A stretch of DNA of 64,000 nucleotides from a virus. The stretch spans positions 118,720 through 182,719 of the IMG/VR virus record IMGVR_UViG_3300036768_001490; one strand, 5' to 3'. The position numbers and the translations under genes are program-made. Below, piece by piece: positions 45,780 through 54,809 of the stretch; position 1 is the stretch's first letter; each line of letters starts with the position of its first letter. A model generated the notes under the pieces. The model searched no databases. It saw only the letters and a program-made list of their open reading frames with translations, and had not been told where the DNA came from.

Positions 45780-46859
45780 CTACGTCCGCTCCTTGCAGTA
45801 GCGCACACGCACGCCCTGTGCCGCTGCCTCGGCACGCACGTACTCCCGCAGGAACTCCCGCTCTAGGGAGCCCGGGTCGGTCCCTTCCGGCAACCGCACC
45901 GCGCAGAATCGCCCCGGCATCTCGTTGTCAAACCACTGCACCAGCTGCCGCGTGCTGCGGCTGTGGAACTCCTCCGGGTCCAGCAGCAGCACCAGGGAGC
46001 GCCGGCGGAACACGCGCAGCAGGCGGGAGCGCTGCACATCGGTCATCGTGTTGCCAAAGATGCAGCCCGCCATGCTGCCGAAACGCCAGACGTCCGTGGG
46101 CCCCTCGCACACGACGCCGGTATACCACTCCTTCATCCGGTCCCAGTTGTAGATGCAACGGGACCGGAACTGACTGTTGGGGCAGCTGAAATACTTGACC
46201 GGCAGGTCACGCTTCCGCGCCGGGTCTTTCCAGGGCAGCTCGCCCACGTAGCGCGCCTGCCAGCCCTTCAGCTCTTCCCCCTCGAAGACCGGGATGATGA
46301 GACGGTGCCGGGCCAGAAAGTAGGGACTGTCCGTGCAGTAGCACACCCGGAACCTGCGCGCGACCTCGTCCGGGTCGAAACCGCGGTCCGCCAGATAGGC
46401 ACGAGCGGGATGGCCGTCGTGCAGCTGGTCAAGGGGCAAGCACGCCCCCGGCCACTGGACCACGCGGGCCCCCTCTGGCAGCCGCAGGCCAGAACGCACG
46501 TCGGCACGGTCCAGAGGCGTGCCGGCGGACTCCAGCCTCTCGATGAAGTCCTGCCAGTTCTCCGGCCTGCCCAGGCAGCCCTCGTTGAAGCAGATGGCCA
46601 GAAAGCGCATGCGCCGGCCCCAGCCGTCCCTCTGACCAAACATGTGGTTGACGAACAGCCGCTGCCGGTTGTCGCCGCAGTAGGGGCAGTTGACCCGGTA
46701 ATACTCGCCATCCTGGACAAAGTGCAGGCGGGGCTCGTCCCCGTGGCCGCGCACAGGACGCGCCACCAGGGACTGCCCTTCGTTCGACACCTTGACGGGC
46801 CCGAAATGGCGCCGCAGCCGGTCGTACAGGAAAGGGTTCAGCGGATGGACGCTGCTCAT
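45780..46859 (-). CDS. DnaG-type primase
   Basis: 359 residues, ATGA-coupled to the helicase gene. Zinc-binding region C-P-Y-C-G-D (58-63) with C90 and C95; TOPRIM core V-V-C-E-G-P-T-D-V (E252) and V-L-L-L-D-P-E-E (D294). It is shorter than cellular DnaG (about 580 residues) and lacks a separate helicase-binding domain, as is common in phage. It would synthesise RNA primers for the polymerase encoded next to it; coupling with the helicase implies a primosome. Confidence 0.88.
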   Translation of the reverse strand: MSSVHPLNPFLYDRLRRHFGPVKVSNEGQSLVARPVRGHGDEPRLHFVQDGEYYRVNCPYCGDNRQRLFVNHMFGQRDGWGRRMRFLAICFNEGCLGRPENWQDFIERLESAGTPLDRADVRSGLRLPEGARVVQWPGACLPLDQLHDGHPARAYLADRGFDPDEVARRFRVCYCTDSPYFLARHRLIIPVFEGEELKGWQARYVGELPWKDPARKRDLPVKYFSCPNSQFRSRCIYNWDRMKEWYTGVVCEGPTDVWRFGSMAGCIFGNTMTDVQRSRLLRVFRRRSLVLLLDPEEFHSRSTRQLVQWFDNEMPGRFCAVRLPEGTDPGSLEREFLREYVRAEAAAQGVRVRYCKERT

Positions 46860-48592
46860 GACACGTCCCCCACCCTGGTCTGGGCCGCGACCGAACCGTA
46901 GCGCACGGTCCCTCCAGAAGAAGACACCATACCTCCCAGCGTCCGGCTGTCCAGCGGCACATAACCCCCCGACACCGGGTCATATCCCAGGTTGTGCCGC
47001 CGCACCAGACGGTTGAACTGGCCCACGACCTGGACCGTGATCCAGTGCTGGGGCGGCTCCCTGCGGTGCTTCGTACACTCGAACCGGCTGATGCCCGAGC
47101 TATCAGTCGGCGTCGCGCAGATTGCGAAATCGACATACTTGCCGACCGACTTGGATCCCTCCGCCTGGGCGTGGTGGAAACGGGCAGCGATGCTCTTCTC
47201 ATTCTGGGCACCGCTGAACTGATGGGTCATCAGCATGGGAGCGGCAAACGGCTTGGTAATCCGGTCCACTGCCTGCAAGGGGATGCGCTTGATGACCGAC
47301 TGGAGCTTGCGGTCCACGTCGTCACCACCCGCCTCGGCCATCCGGTCCGCCAGGGCCGACACGTGGTCGAGCCAGAAGGCGACCGGGTAGACGTCCTCGT
47401 GCCGGCGGAAGTAGGAGCGCAGCACGCCGGCAATCTCGGGGATGCCGCCGCTGCCGGCCGCGCACGGGCTGTCCTCCGAGTCGGTGCAGTCGAGCAGGAC
47501 CAGGTGCTGGTTGGCAATGGGGACCACGCGCTCGACCCGCTGCCTTTCCGTCCGGAACTTGCCGCTGGCAATCTCCTCGCGGAACTCTTCCAGCTCGTAG
47601 GACGTCCCGGGGACGTTCGGGTTGTGCCTGTCCTTGACCGCCCCCGGCGGCTTGTCCGACAGGTCTTCCAGGTCACGCATGACGGCCAGCCTCTTCCACG
47701 GCACCCGGGCCATGTAGGACAGCAGGCGGATGCGGTAGTCGTCCTTGGTCCCCTCCGTGAATATCAGCACCACCACCGGCCTCTTCGGCTTCGGCGCACG
47801 GTGGCCGCCGGCGGCCCACTCCCTGACCGCCGCACGGTAGTCCGCGTGGCAGTCCAGGATGGTCTGGCCGACCCCGTGGCAGGTCAACACGGTCTTGCAC
47901 GACCCCGTGACCGCCAGGAACAGGACGACCTCCGGCTTCTTCCAGCCGCCACCGATCAGGTCGTCGATGGCGGCGACCCCGGTGCTGCGCAGCATGGATC
48001 CTTCCCGCCGGTGCCAGTTATCCGGGAAGGGCAGGTCCACGTCCACGCCCGTCAGCGACGTGATCTGGTCCACCTCGCGCCGCGTCGCTTCCAACTCGGC
48101 CGAAAGGTCCACGGGCACCGTGTCGTCCTGCAAGAGCAAGGCGCGGGTATCCAGGGCCGCGCACTCCAGGAGGAACTCCTGGCACGTTTCGATGGCCGTC
48201 TGGACATGGACGTCGCTGGTGGACAGGTCCGCGCCGTGGTCCTCGTCGTCCCAGGCCCAGGCCAGGAACTCGTCCGCGGTCTGCCGCTCCTCGTCGCTGA
48301 GTAGCGACGGGGTTTCCGCCAGGGCCTGGTGCAGGTTCGCCGTCAGGGTGCCTCGCGGCGGCAGCACCTTGCGGCGGGCATAGAAGGCACGGACCTGCTT
48401 CCAGATCTGCGCATGGGCCTCGCCGATGCGCCGCACCGCCCGCACGGTGAGCTTGTGCTCCACTGCCTCGTAGGCCCGCTGGTTTCGGATCAGCACCGCC
48501 AGCATCTCCTCCTTGCGGGCCTCGTCCAGCATGACGCGCCTACCGGAAGAGGACGCACCCTCACCGGTCCTACCATTCCGTGACATGGACAT
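46856..48592 (-). CDS. DnaB-like replicative helicase with an altered P-loop
   Basis: 578 residues from the ATG at 48592 (GGGAGG 8 nt upstream; a GTG lies 6 codons earlier). An N-terminal helical domain is followed by a RecA-type core: S-T-G-V-A-A-I-D-D-L-I-G-G-G before the P-loop, then F-L-A-V-T-G-S-C-K-T-V (Walker A 227-234). The glycine before the catalytic Lys is Cys. Walker B-like V-A-F-W-L-D-H-V and an M-L-M-T-H-Q-F sensor strand follow. Together with the coupled primase this is the replication helicase. The Cys substitution is unusual but the Lys-Thr pair is kept. Confidence 0.82.
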   Translation of the reverse strand: MSMSRNGRTGEGASSSGRRVMLDEARKEEMLAVLIRNQRAYEAVEHKLTVRAVRRIGEAHAQIWKQVRAFYARRKVLPPRGTLTANLHQALAETPSLLSDEERQTADEFLAWAWDDEDHGADLSTSDVHVQTAIETCQEFLLECAALDTRALLLQDDTVPVDLSAELEATRREVDQITSLTGVDVDLPFPDNWHRREGSMLRSTGVAAIDDLIGGGWKKPEVVLFLAVTGSCKTVLTCHGVGQTILDCHADYRAAVREWAAGGHRAPKPKRPVVVLIFTEGTKDDYRIRLLSYMARVPWKRLAVMRDLEDLSDKPPGAVKDRHNPNVPGTSYELEEFREEIASGKFRTERQRVERVVPIANQHLVLLDCTDSEDSPCAAGSGGIPEIAGVLRSYFRRHEDVYPVAFWLDHVSALADRMAEAGGDDVDRKLQSVIKRIPLQAVDRITKPFAAPMLMTHQFSGAQNEKSIAARFHHAQAEGSKSVGKYVDFAICATPTDSSGISRFECTKHRREPPQHWITVQVVGQFNRLVRRHNLGYDPVSGGYVPLDSRTLGGMVSSSGGTVRYGSVAAQTRVGDVS

Positions 48593-48610
48593 GACACACA
48601 CCTCCCTCAC

Positions 48611-49399
48611 TCACTTAATGGCGATCAGACCAGCGAACGCCTGCCTGGCCCTGGCGGCAAATCCCTTCGGCAAAAAGGACTTCCAATGCCGCAGGTAGTA
48701 GCGCCGGTAGCGCTCGAACTGGACGACCGCCAGACCTTCCCACCGGAGAGCGACCTGGCGAAAGCGCTCCCCTGCCATCTCCACTGCCAGGCGAGAAGCC
48801 AGACAGTACCGAAACAGAGGAGACAGCTCCAGATGGCTTGTCGCCAGGACCGTGGCCCAGCACTCGACCGGCGTTTCGCCGTCCGCCTCCGCCAGGCGGT
48901 ACGCATTGTCGGCAATGCGTTTCTGCGCGGCCAGCTCCAGGGCGACCCGCTGGTGGATCCTGGGCTCGTACTTCCGCCAGCGGTCCAGGTACTTGTCCCC
49001 CCGCAACTGCCACGGCTCCGGAGGATAACGAACCTCCGGTCCCAGCAGGTCGAACTGTAACGCCAGATAGGGCTCGACCGGGACACGGTGCTCTTCCAGC
49101 CAGTTAAACAGCCTCTGCCACTCGTTGCGCGTGGCTGGCACGACCACCGCCTTCCCGTCCCCCTCCTCGCCGTCCACCGTGCGCGCCGGTAGACCGTCGT
49201 AGGAACGCGGCGGCCGGTAACACACCACCTGGCCCCGGCGGGCAGACTCCCAGTTGGAACGCTCCGCCACGTAGGCCAGCTTGACGCGCAACGCCTCCGG
49301 CGTCAGCGCAGCGTCGTCGCTGTCATCCCGTCCAACCGGGGGGCAGGGACGCCTCTCCCGGTTGGACGCTCCAAAAATGCTGCTGCGCGGCCTGCGCAC
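48611..49399 (-). CDS. Unknown protein between two helicase genes
   Basis: 262 residues from the GTG at 49399, with AGGAGG 6 nt upstream. Mostly helical, rich in Arg, Tyr and Trp, with W-R-K-Y-E-P-R-I-H-Q-R-V-A-L-E-L and a C-terminal R-Y-R-R-Y-Y-L-R-H-W-K-S-F. Location between the replicative helicase and the UvsW-like helicase suggests a loader or accessory factor for replication, but no motif proves it. Confidence 0.68.
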   Translation of the reverse strand: MRRPRSSIFGASNRERRPCPPVGRDDSDDAALTPEALRVKLAYVAERSNWESARRGQVVCYRPPRSYDGLPARTVDGEEGDGKAVVVPATRNEWQRLFNWLEEHRVPVEPYLALQFDLLGPEVRYPPEPWQLRGDKYLDRWRKYEPRIHQRVALELAAQKRIADNAYRLAEADGETPVECWATVLATSHLELSPLFRYCLASRLAVEMAGERFRQVALRWEGLAVVQFERYRRYYLRHWKSFLPKGFAARARQAFAGLIAIK

Positions 49400-49409
49400 C
49401 TCCCACCTC

Positions 49410-50963
49410 CTACTCCTCCCCGTCCGCCGCGGAATGGCAGGAACCAGACAGCCGGCGCGGATAGTGCTGCGTCCACTGGTTCTCCGCATAGCGCCGCGAC
49501 CTTCCCCGTGCCTTCGCCCGGAAACCCGCGTCGAACTGGTCCAGGTAGTCATGTACGATGCCACACCGTTTGCGGCCCGCCTCGTCCCGCCGCGCCGCCC
49601 GGCCGGGTATCTGCGTGTCGTTGATGGGCGAGCCGCCCGCGTCCGCACGGATCAGAACCTGCAACTGCTTGAAGTCCACGCCCACGTTCCACACCGGCGT
49701 GGCAATCACCTTCTTGAGACGCCCCTGCTCAAAGCGGCGCGTGATCCTGGCCTTGCGCTCGTCCGACATGGGCTCCCAGTCCGGCGGCACCAGGCCCTTC
49801 CGCCGGAAACGGGCAATGTCCCACGGCCGCAGACCCTGGCCGGAATAGACCAGGGTGAACTCCGGCAGCAGCTTCTTCAGGTGCAGGGCGTGCTCGATAG
49901 TTTCGACCGTGATAAGCACCTGCGTGTCAGCATCATAACGCCGCGCGTCGGCGGCAATGACCTCGTTCCGGTAGGTGTTCGTCCAGATGCCATAGCGCTT
50001 CTTGCGCACGCCATCCGCACCCGCGCACGGGTTGACGTCCATGATGACGTCGTTCCACACCACCTCGATGGGGACCACCATGCCGTGCTCCACCGCCTCG
50101 TGGTACTGCACCTTGAGACGGATAGGGCCCGCCATCGCCTCGGCCCGCATGTCCTTGTTGTCCAGGCGCATATCCCAGGTAGCGGAGAACATCCAGATGC
50201 GGGCATGGCCGAAGATGCGGCCGACGTTCTCCGCGAACCTGTCCGCGCACGCCTGGTGCCCCTCGTCGATGAAGACGAAATCCTCCTCGCCCGTCGCATG
50301 GTGGAGCGAGTCGGCCGTGTAACACATGACCCGGCGGTTCAGCACCTTCCGGCCGCCGCCGACAATGCCGACGCTCGGCAGGTTCATGGCCAGCTCAGGG
50401 TACAGACGCTGGTGCAGGACAGGAACGTTCTTGGTGACAACGGCGATCTTGGCCTTAGGGAACAGCATGCACGCCAGGACAATGATGGTCCCCTTGCCCC
50501 AGGCCGGCGGGCAGGACACGCGGCCGCACTCGTGCCGGGCGATCAGCTCCAGGCAGTGGCGCTGCTGGTAACGGAACTGAAACCCCTCCCGCTCGAACTG
50601 CTCGATGCGGTCCCAGCGCGGACAGTAGACGGTGCGAGCGCGCTCCTCGGCCAGCTCATGATCGGCCGCCGTCGCCCAGCGCAGCTGCACCCGGTAGCCT
50701 GCCTCCTTCAGGAGCGCCAGCACACGCTCGGTCAGGCCAAAGGGGAAGGCGATCCGCCCCTTGTGGTCCTCACCGAAAAGCTCCCAGACGACTTCCTCGA
50801 ACGCGGGCAGACCGGCACGGCGAGCCTCAGCCAGCTCCCTGCCGTGGAAGAAGCGCTTCTCCACATACGACAGCTCCGGCGCCAGCAGGTTCAGGACGTG
50901 GCGCGTGGTCGGATCAACCACTACCTGGTTCGCAGAACGCAATAGCACAACCTCGGCGCGCAT
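49410..50963 (-). CDS. SF2 DNA helicase (UvsW-like)
   Basis: 517 residues. The start at 50963 lacks a good SD. Motifs in order: Q-x-R-H-C-L region (134-138), motif I C-P-P-A-W-G-K-G-T (151-159) with Gly instead of Thr/Ser after the Lys, motif II D-E-G-H (233-236), motif III S-A-T-W (260-263), motif VI Q-I-P-G-R-A-A-R. The C-terminus is basic. UvsW-type enzymes unwind branched DNA and R-loops and promote annealing, supporting recombination-dependent replication. Confidence 0.85.
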   Translation of the reverse strand: MRAEVVLLRSANQVVVDPTTRHVLNLLAPELSYVEKRFFHGRELAEARRAGLPAFEEVVWELFGEDHKGRIAFPFGLTERVLALLKEAGYRVQLRWATAADHELAEERARTVYCPRWDRIEQFEREGFQFRYQQRHCLELIARHECGRVSCPPAWGKGTIIVLACMLFPKAKIAVVTKNVPVLHQRLYPELAMNLPSVGIVGGGRKVLNRRVMCYTADSLHHATGEEDFVFIDEGHQACADRFAENVGRIFGHARIWMFSATWDMRLDNKDMRAEAMAGPIRLKVQYHEAVEHGMVVPIEVVWNDVIMDVNPCAGADGVRKKRYGIWTNTYRNEVIAADARRYDADTQVLITVETIEHALHLKKLLPEFTLVYSGQGLRPWDIARFRRKGLVPPDWEPMSDERKARITRRFEQGRLKKVIATPVWNVGVDFKQLQVLIRADAGGSPINDTQIPGRAARRDEAGRKRCGIVHDYLDQFDAGFRAKARGRSRRYAENQWTQHYPRRLSGSCHSAADGEE

Positions 50964-50992
50964 GGGTACGCCCAGAATCGTCGAAAAATGTA

Positions 50993-51021
50993 TTGCGACC
51001 GAAGTGGAGAAATGCTATAGT
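50993..51021 (+). promoter_or_regulatory. Sigma70-type promoter on the plus strand
   Basis: TTGCGA (50993-50998) and TATAGT (51016-51021) are separated by exactly 17 bp, and TGC precedes the -10 as an extended -10 element. This is the best promoter match I see in the window and the only one pointing plus. The expected start site is near 51028. Confidence 0.7.
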
Positions 51022-51027
51022 GAAAGG

Positions 51028-51125
51028 ACGCTTGATCGTCGGGAGCAACTCACACCTGACACAAGCCCCTCACCGCAGCAGGGTGGCCTGGTCCGCTGGC
51101 AACGGGCCAGGCCCCCTTTGTTTTT
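51028..51125 (+). ncRNA. Putative ~98-nt small RNA, antisense to the 3' end of the next gene
   Basis: The transcript predicted from the promoter would begin with a 4-bp hairpin (51027-51030 with 51037-51040) and end in an intrinsic terminator (stem 51085-51095 with 51103-51113, then CCCTTTGTTTTT). No convincing reading frame exists. Its 3' half is complementary to the end of the coding sequence at 51070-51633, so it could act as an antisense or trans-acting regulator. Existence is inferred from promoter plus terminator only. Confidence 0.55.
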
Positions 51126-51633
51126 CCACCTCGCTACTGTTACCGTCCGGCGGCACGTCCAGTGGCAGGTGCCGCGTCCGAATGCTCTCCACGTCAAAAA
51201 ACCCGTATTCCCCTGGCTGCCATGGGCTCAACCCCCGGTAACGCCCCGCCAAGGACATAAGGCGCCACAGGTCTTCGTCCGTGACGACGGCAGGTACCAC
51301 GCAGTGAATGCCAACCACCTGGCCGGGCAGGAGCGCCTCATGCACCGCGTAGCGCCAGCGGTTGCCAGCGCCACTGGGATAGTAGCGGCGGAACCAGCCG
51401 CCTGGCCGCCCCGTGCAGCCGTCCACGGCGATGTCCCAGAGAATCTTGCCCACCTCGTCCTGGTGCCTACCCAGCAGGCGAGAGGCGAAACGCATGTTCG
51501 CACGGTGCCAGCTGGAGAGGAAAATCACCTGACCGTGCGGATTCCGCGGCAGAAGGAAACGTCCGCGGAACCGCTCCTTGGCATTGCCCAGACAGTGCTT
51601 CGTGAACCGTATCCTTACGGTCAACTCACGCAT
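51070..51633 (-). CDS. Unknown protein, beta-rich N-terminus
   Basis: 187 residues; I prefer the ATG at 51633 (AGGGGG 9 nt upstream) to the ATG three codons before. It starts MRELTVRIRFTKHCLGN, then R-N-P-H-G-Q-V-I-F-L-S-S-W-H-R, V-A-V-D-G-like strands and W-R-Y-A-V-H-E-A. The pattern is that of a compact beta-rich phage protein, but I cannot name the family. Its 3' end carries the plus-strand terminator hairpin. Confidence 0.75.
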   Translation of the reverse strand: MRELTVRIRFTKHCLGNAKERFRGRFLLPRNPHGQVIFLSSWHRANMRFASRLLGRHQDEVGKILWDIAVDGCTGRPGGWFRRYYPSGAGNRWRYAVHEALLPGQVVGIHCVVPAVVTDEDLWRLMSLAGRYRGLSPWQPGEYGFFDVESIRTRHLPLDVPPDGNSSEVEKQRGPGPLPADQATLLR

Positions 51634-51690
51634 AGCAGCCATGCCCCCTGGCAACTGCAACGACCATTCTACACGATCCCAGCGCAAACA

Positions 51691-52647
51691 TCAAATACGT
51701 TTCTGCGCCCGATAGTGAGACAAGAAGCGGTCCGCTTCCTCCCGGTCGCCAAAGAAGCGCAAGGGGTCAAAGTGTGCCTCCGGGTGACGCGGCTGGACCT
51801 CCAGCAGCCAGACAATGGCCACCAGGTCCGCCAGACGACGGCAGCCACGCAACAGCCCATCCGGGCAGACGTCCTGTCCGCACCTCCCTGCGGCAAGGGC
51901 GCGCCCCAGGAAGCCTGTGGGGCTGCTACCCTGCCCGCCGTACCAGGTCTGCACCACCCGCACGGCACGGTCGAAATGCCTACCCGGCGGACCGTCCCCT
52001 AGGTAGGCGCGCATGTTGGCCGGGACCAGTCCCAGGTGCGCGTGCAAGCGCCCCAAGCGACCAGGATGGGTCGGGTGCTTGTACCAGCGTGGATCCACAA
52101 TGTCGCACAGCAAGCGGCAGCCCGCGTCCACGTCCAACCCAGGGACGAAGCTGAGTGCCGGCCAGGCCGGGTGGTAGACCACGATGCGGCGCACGATCTC
52201 GGGAACGCTGACCGAGCCAGCCAGCTGCTGGATCATGGCGTAGGTGCAAAAGTCCAAGTTGCTCATGTCGTGCCACATGCCCGGACAGCGGCTCGAGTAG
52301 GTCGGCTGCCACAGGTGCTGCAATACCGCCACCGGGTCGTCACGCAGCGCCGCCGTGGGCACCAGAGCAGGCGCCGCCAGCTGCACGCGCTGCTGCCGGT
52401 ACATCTCCGGCTGACTGGCGCGCAGCTGCTGGACATGGACGACCAGAGGCGCGTTGGCCCAAGTCCCCAGCAGCCTGATGCAAGCAGCCGAGGACAAGGG
52501 GAAGCCAAGAACGTCCGAACGAAGAAAGTCCTGGGCCGGCAGAAAACTGTTCACTGCCAGCTGGCCGTCGTCCCCATACCAGACCAGGCCGTCCGCGTCC
52601 GTGTGCAGCCGCAGGACTGCCACCCGTCCGGGCGCCCCAGCGGACAT
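51691..52647 (-). CDS. Unknown 318-residue phage protein
   Basis: SD GGGAGGG. Alternating helices and strands, with several conserved-looking His/Asp residues (D-P-R-W-Y-K-H-P-T-H-P-G) and C-R-L-L-C-D-I-V-D. The C-terminus is H-Y-R-A-Q-K-R-I. It starts 5 bp after the SbcC-like stop, so it is expressed with the recombination genes. A nuclease or regulator is possible, but no motif supports either. Confidence 0.72.
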   Translation of the reverse strand: MSAGAPGRVAVLRLHTDADGLVWYGDDGQLAVNSFLPAQDFLRSDVLGFPLSSAACIRLLGTWANAPLVVHVQQLRASQPEMYRQQRVQLAAPALVPTAALRDDPVAVLQHLWQPTYSSRCPGMWHDMSNLDFCTYAMIQQLAGSVSVPEIVRRIVVYHPAWPALSFVPGLDVDAGCRLLCDIVDPRWYKHPTHPGRLGRLHAHLGLVPANMRAYLGDGPPGRHFDRAVRVVQTWYGGQGSSPTGFLGRALAAGRCGQDVCPDGLLRGCRRLADLVAIVWLLEVQPRHPEAHFDPLRFFGDREEADRFLSHYRAQKRI

Positions 52648-52652
52648 GGCAC

Positions 52653-54788
52653 CTACCCTCCCAGCTCGATGACCTGGTCGAAAGAACTGCGCAGGTCCGG
52701 GTCGTGCGTGACCATGATGATCTGCCGGCGCCCGCGCACCCGGGAACTCATGGCGCCCAGCGCCTGCGCCAGATACCTGCGGTTCTCCGCGTCCAGGTGG
52801 GCCGTTGGCTCGTCCAAGGCGAGCATACCCAGGTCATGCTGCCAAAGCGAGGCCACCGCGGTCCAGAACGCCAGGGCAAGGACGACCCGCTGGCCCGTGG
52901 ACAGCCTTCCGGCCGGGAGCGGTGGCAGTCCCGGACGGTGGGCGCGGAAAGACAGGTCGTCCTCCACCTCGACCCAGAACGGACTGCCAAAATGGGCCAG
53001 CCCATCGTTGATGTCCCCCACCAGGCGCGCCAGGTTGGCCAGGGCCACGCGGCGGGGCAGACGGTCCCGATGCAGGACGTCCCGAGCCGCCTCGGCCACG
53101 CGGGCCATGCTCCGGGCGCGACGCTGGCGCCGCAGACGGACACGCAGCCGGCGCAGCTCATCCTCCAGGGACTCGATCCGAGCCAACAGGCCGCGCCTCT
53201 CCCCCTGGAGACGGGCAACCTCCTCCCGCGCCTCCGCATGCTCCGCCAACCGCCGCCGCGCCCGCTCCACCAGCTCCTCCGGTTCCTCGTTCGCCGCCAG
53301 ACGTTCCTCCAGCTTCGCCAGCTGATCGTCCAGGGCGGCCACGTCGGCCTCCGCCCGCTGGTAGGCGTCCACCGCCTGCCGCCAGGACGCCTGCGCCTCG
53401 TCCAGGTCCGCCAGCCTCCGCCGCTGCGCTGCCACCACAGCCTTCAGCTGCTCCCGGTCGCCGTCCGGCGCGGTCATGTCCGGCAGAGACTCCAACGCCT
53501 CCCGGTTGGCACGCACGCGGGCGGCGAAGCCAGCCTGCCACTTCTCGTACCGCCGCAGGGCGCGCTCGTACTCGGCCAGGGCAGTAGCCTCGCCGCGACG
53601 CTCCTGAATGACAGCGGGATGGTCCCGCGCGATCCGCCGCTGCCTCTCCAGGTGATCGTGCAGCTGATCGACCGGCGTGCCGCAGACCGGACAGGCCACG
53701 CGGCCGCTCTCGTCAAAAATGGCAACGGTCCTGCGAGCCTGCTCCAGCTCCTGCTCCAGCCGCGCCAGGCACCGTTGCAACTCCGTCGCGTCCGTCCAGC
53801 GGAACGCGGGGGGCGAAGGCGGAGACATCATGGCCTCCTCACGCTTCAGCGACTCCGCCTCCAGCTTCAGGTCGCGGCGGCGCTGGCGGTGCTTCTCGTA
53901 GGCGTCCCAGGCGCGCAGGGCCGCTGCCGCCTCCTCCGCCTCCTGCCGCGCCGCCGCGCACTCCCGCTGCAAGCGCTCGGTCGCGGAACCACGCTCGTCC
54001 GCCTGCCGCCGGAGGGCGTCCCGTTGCCGGACCAGCTCCTCCCGGCGCCCACGCGCCATCTCCCACTGCTCCCGCAACTCAGAGCGCAGCAGCTGCCTCT
54101 GCAAGATGGCGCGGGCAGACGCCTCGCTTCTGGCGTTGAGCAGCCGTCCGGCCGCGGCTGCCGCGGCAGCGTCCAGCTCGGCGACCTGGCCGCGCAGTTG
54201 GTCCAGCTGCCGGGCCAGCTCGTCCGAGTTGTCCTCGACGACGGCATGGACATCGGCATCCTCGCCGAGGGCACGCCCCAGGGCGTCCCAGATGGCCTCG
54301 CAGCGCTCCGTGCGGCAAAGCACAGCAAACGACCTGGCCCGTTCCGCCTGGGCAGCGGACAGGAAGTCGTAAATCCGGTCCTGGGACTTGAAGACGTACA
54401 ACTTGAGCAGGTTGCCGTCCACTCCCAGCACGCGCTCGATCTCGGCCTGGCCCTTGGGAACATCCGTGATGGGCTTGCCGCCGTCCACGCGCACCTCACA
54501 CAGCGGCCGACCACGGAGACGCCGCGTGATGCTCAGCCGGCAACCGTTGTGCTCCAGCTCACCGCTGATGAAGCTCTCTTCCTTCTCGCCCGCCGTGGCG
54601 CGGATACAGTCCAGCTTCACCCCATCGAAGCGGGTAAAGTCATTGGTGAGCAGGGCGTACATGAAGTTCAACAGGGAACTCTTGCCGGCCCCATTGGGTC
54701 CGAAGATGCCAACCGATCCTCGCTCCAGACGCCAGCTGGCATCCGTGAAAGGGCCAACATTGCGCAGCCGGACCCAGGTGTAATACAT
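52653..54788 (-). CDS. sbcC: SbcC/Rad50-like ATPase subunit
   Basis: 711 residues from the ATG at 54788. Walker A F-G-P-N-G-A-G-K-S-S (about 29-38). Two long coiled-coil arms rich in Arg/Glu/Ala flank a zinc-hook C-P-V-C near residue 360. The C-terminal lobe has the ABC signature L-S-T-G-Q-R-V-V-L-A-L and Walker B L-A-L-D-E-P-T-A-H-L-D, with a D-loop. With SbcD it forms an ATP-dependent DNA end-processing nuclease that trims hairpins and breaks. Shorter than E. coli SbcC (1048 residues), as usual for phage gp46-type proteins. Confidence 0.92.
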   Translation of the reverse strand: MYYTWVRLRNVGPFTDASWRLERGSVGIFGPNGAGKSSLLNFMYALLTNDFTRFDGVKLDCIRATAGEKEESFISGELEHNGCRLSITRRLRGRPLCEVRVDGGKPITDVPKGQAEIERVLGVDGNLLKLYVFKSQDRIYDFLSAAQAERARSFAVLCRTERCEAIWDALGRALGEDADVHAVVEDNSDELARQLDQLRGQVAELDAAAAAAAGRLLNARSEASARAILQRQLLRSELREQWEMARGRREELVRQRDALRRQADERGSATERLQRECAAARQEAEEAAAALRAWDAYEKHRQRRRDLKLEAESLKREEAMMSPPSPPAFRWTDATELQRCLARLEQELEQARRTVAIFDESGRVACPVCGTPVDQLHDHLERQRRIARDHPAVIQERRGEATALAEYERALRRYEKWQAGFAARVRANREALESLPDMTAPDGDREQLKAVVAAQRRRLADLDEAQASWRQAVDAYQRAEADVAALDDQLAKLEERLAANEEPEELVERARRRLAEHAEAREEVARLQGERRGLLARIESLEDELRRLRVRLRRQRRARSMARVAEAARDVLHRDRLPRRVALANLARLVGDINDGLAHFGSPFWVEVEDDLSFRAHRPGLPPLPAGRLSTGQRVVLALAFWTAVASLWQHDLGMLALDEPTAHLDAENRRYLAQALGAMSSRVRGRRQIIMVTHDPDLRSSFDQVIELGG

Positions 54789-54809
54789 GCCTCCACCCCC
54801 GGAGAACAA

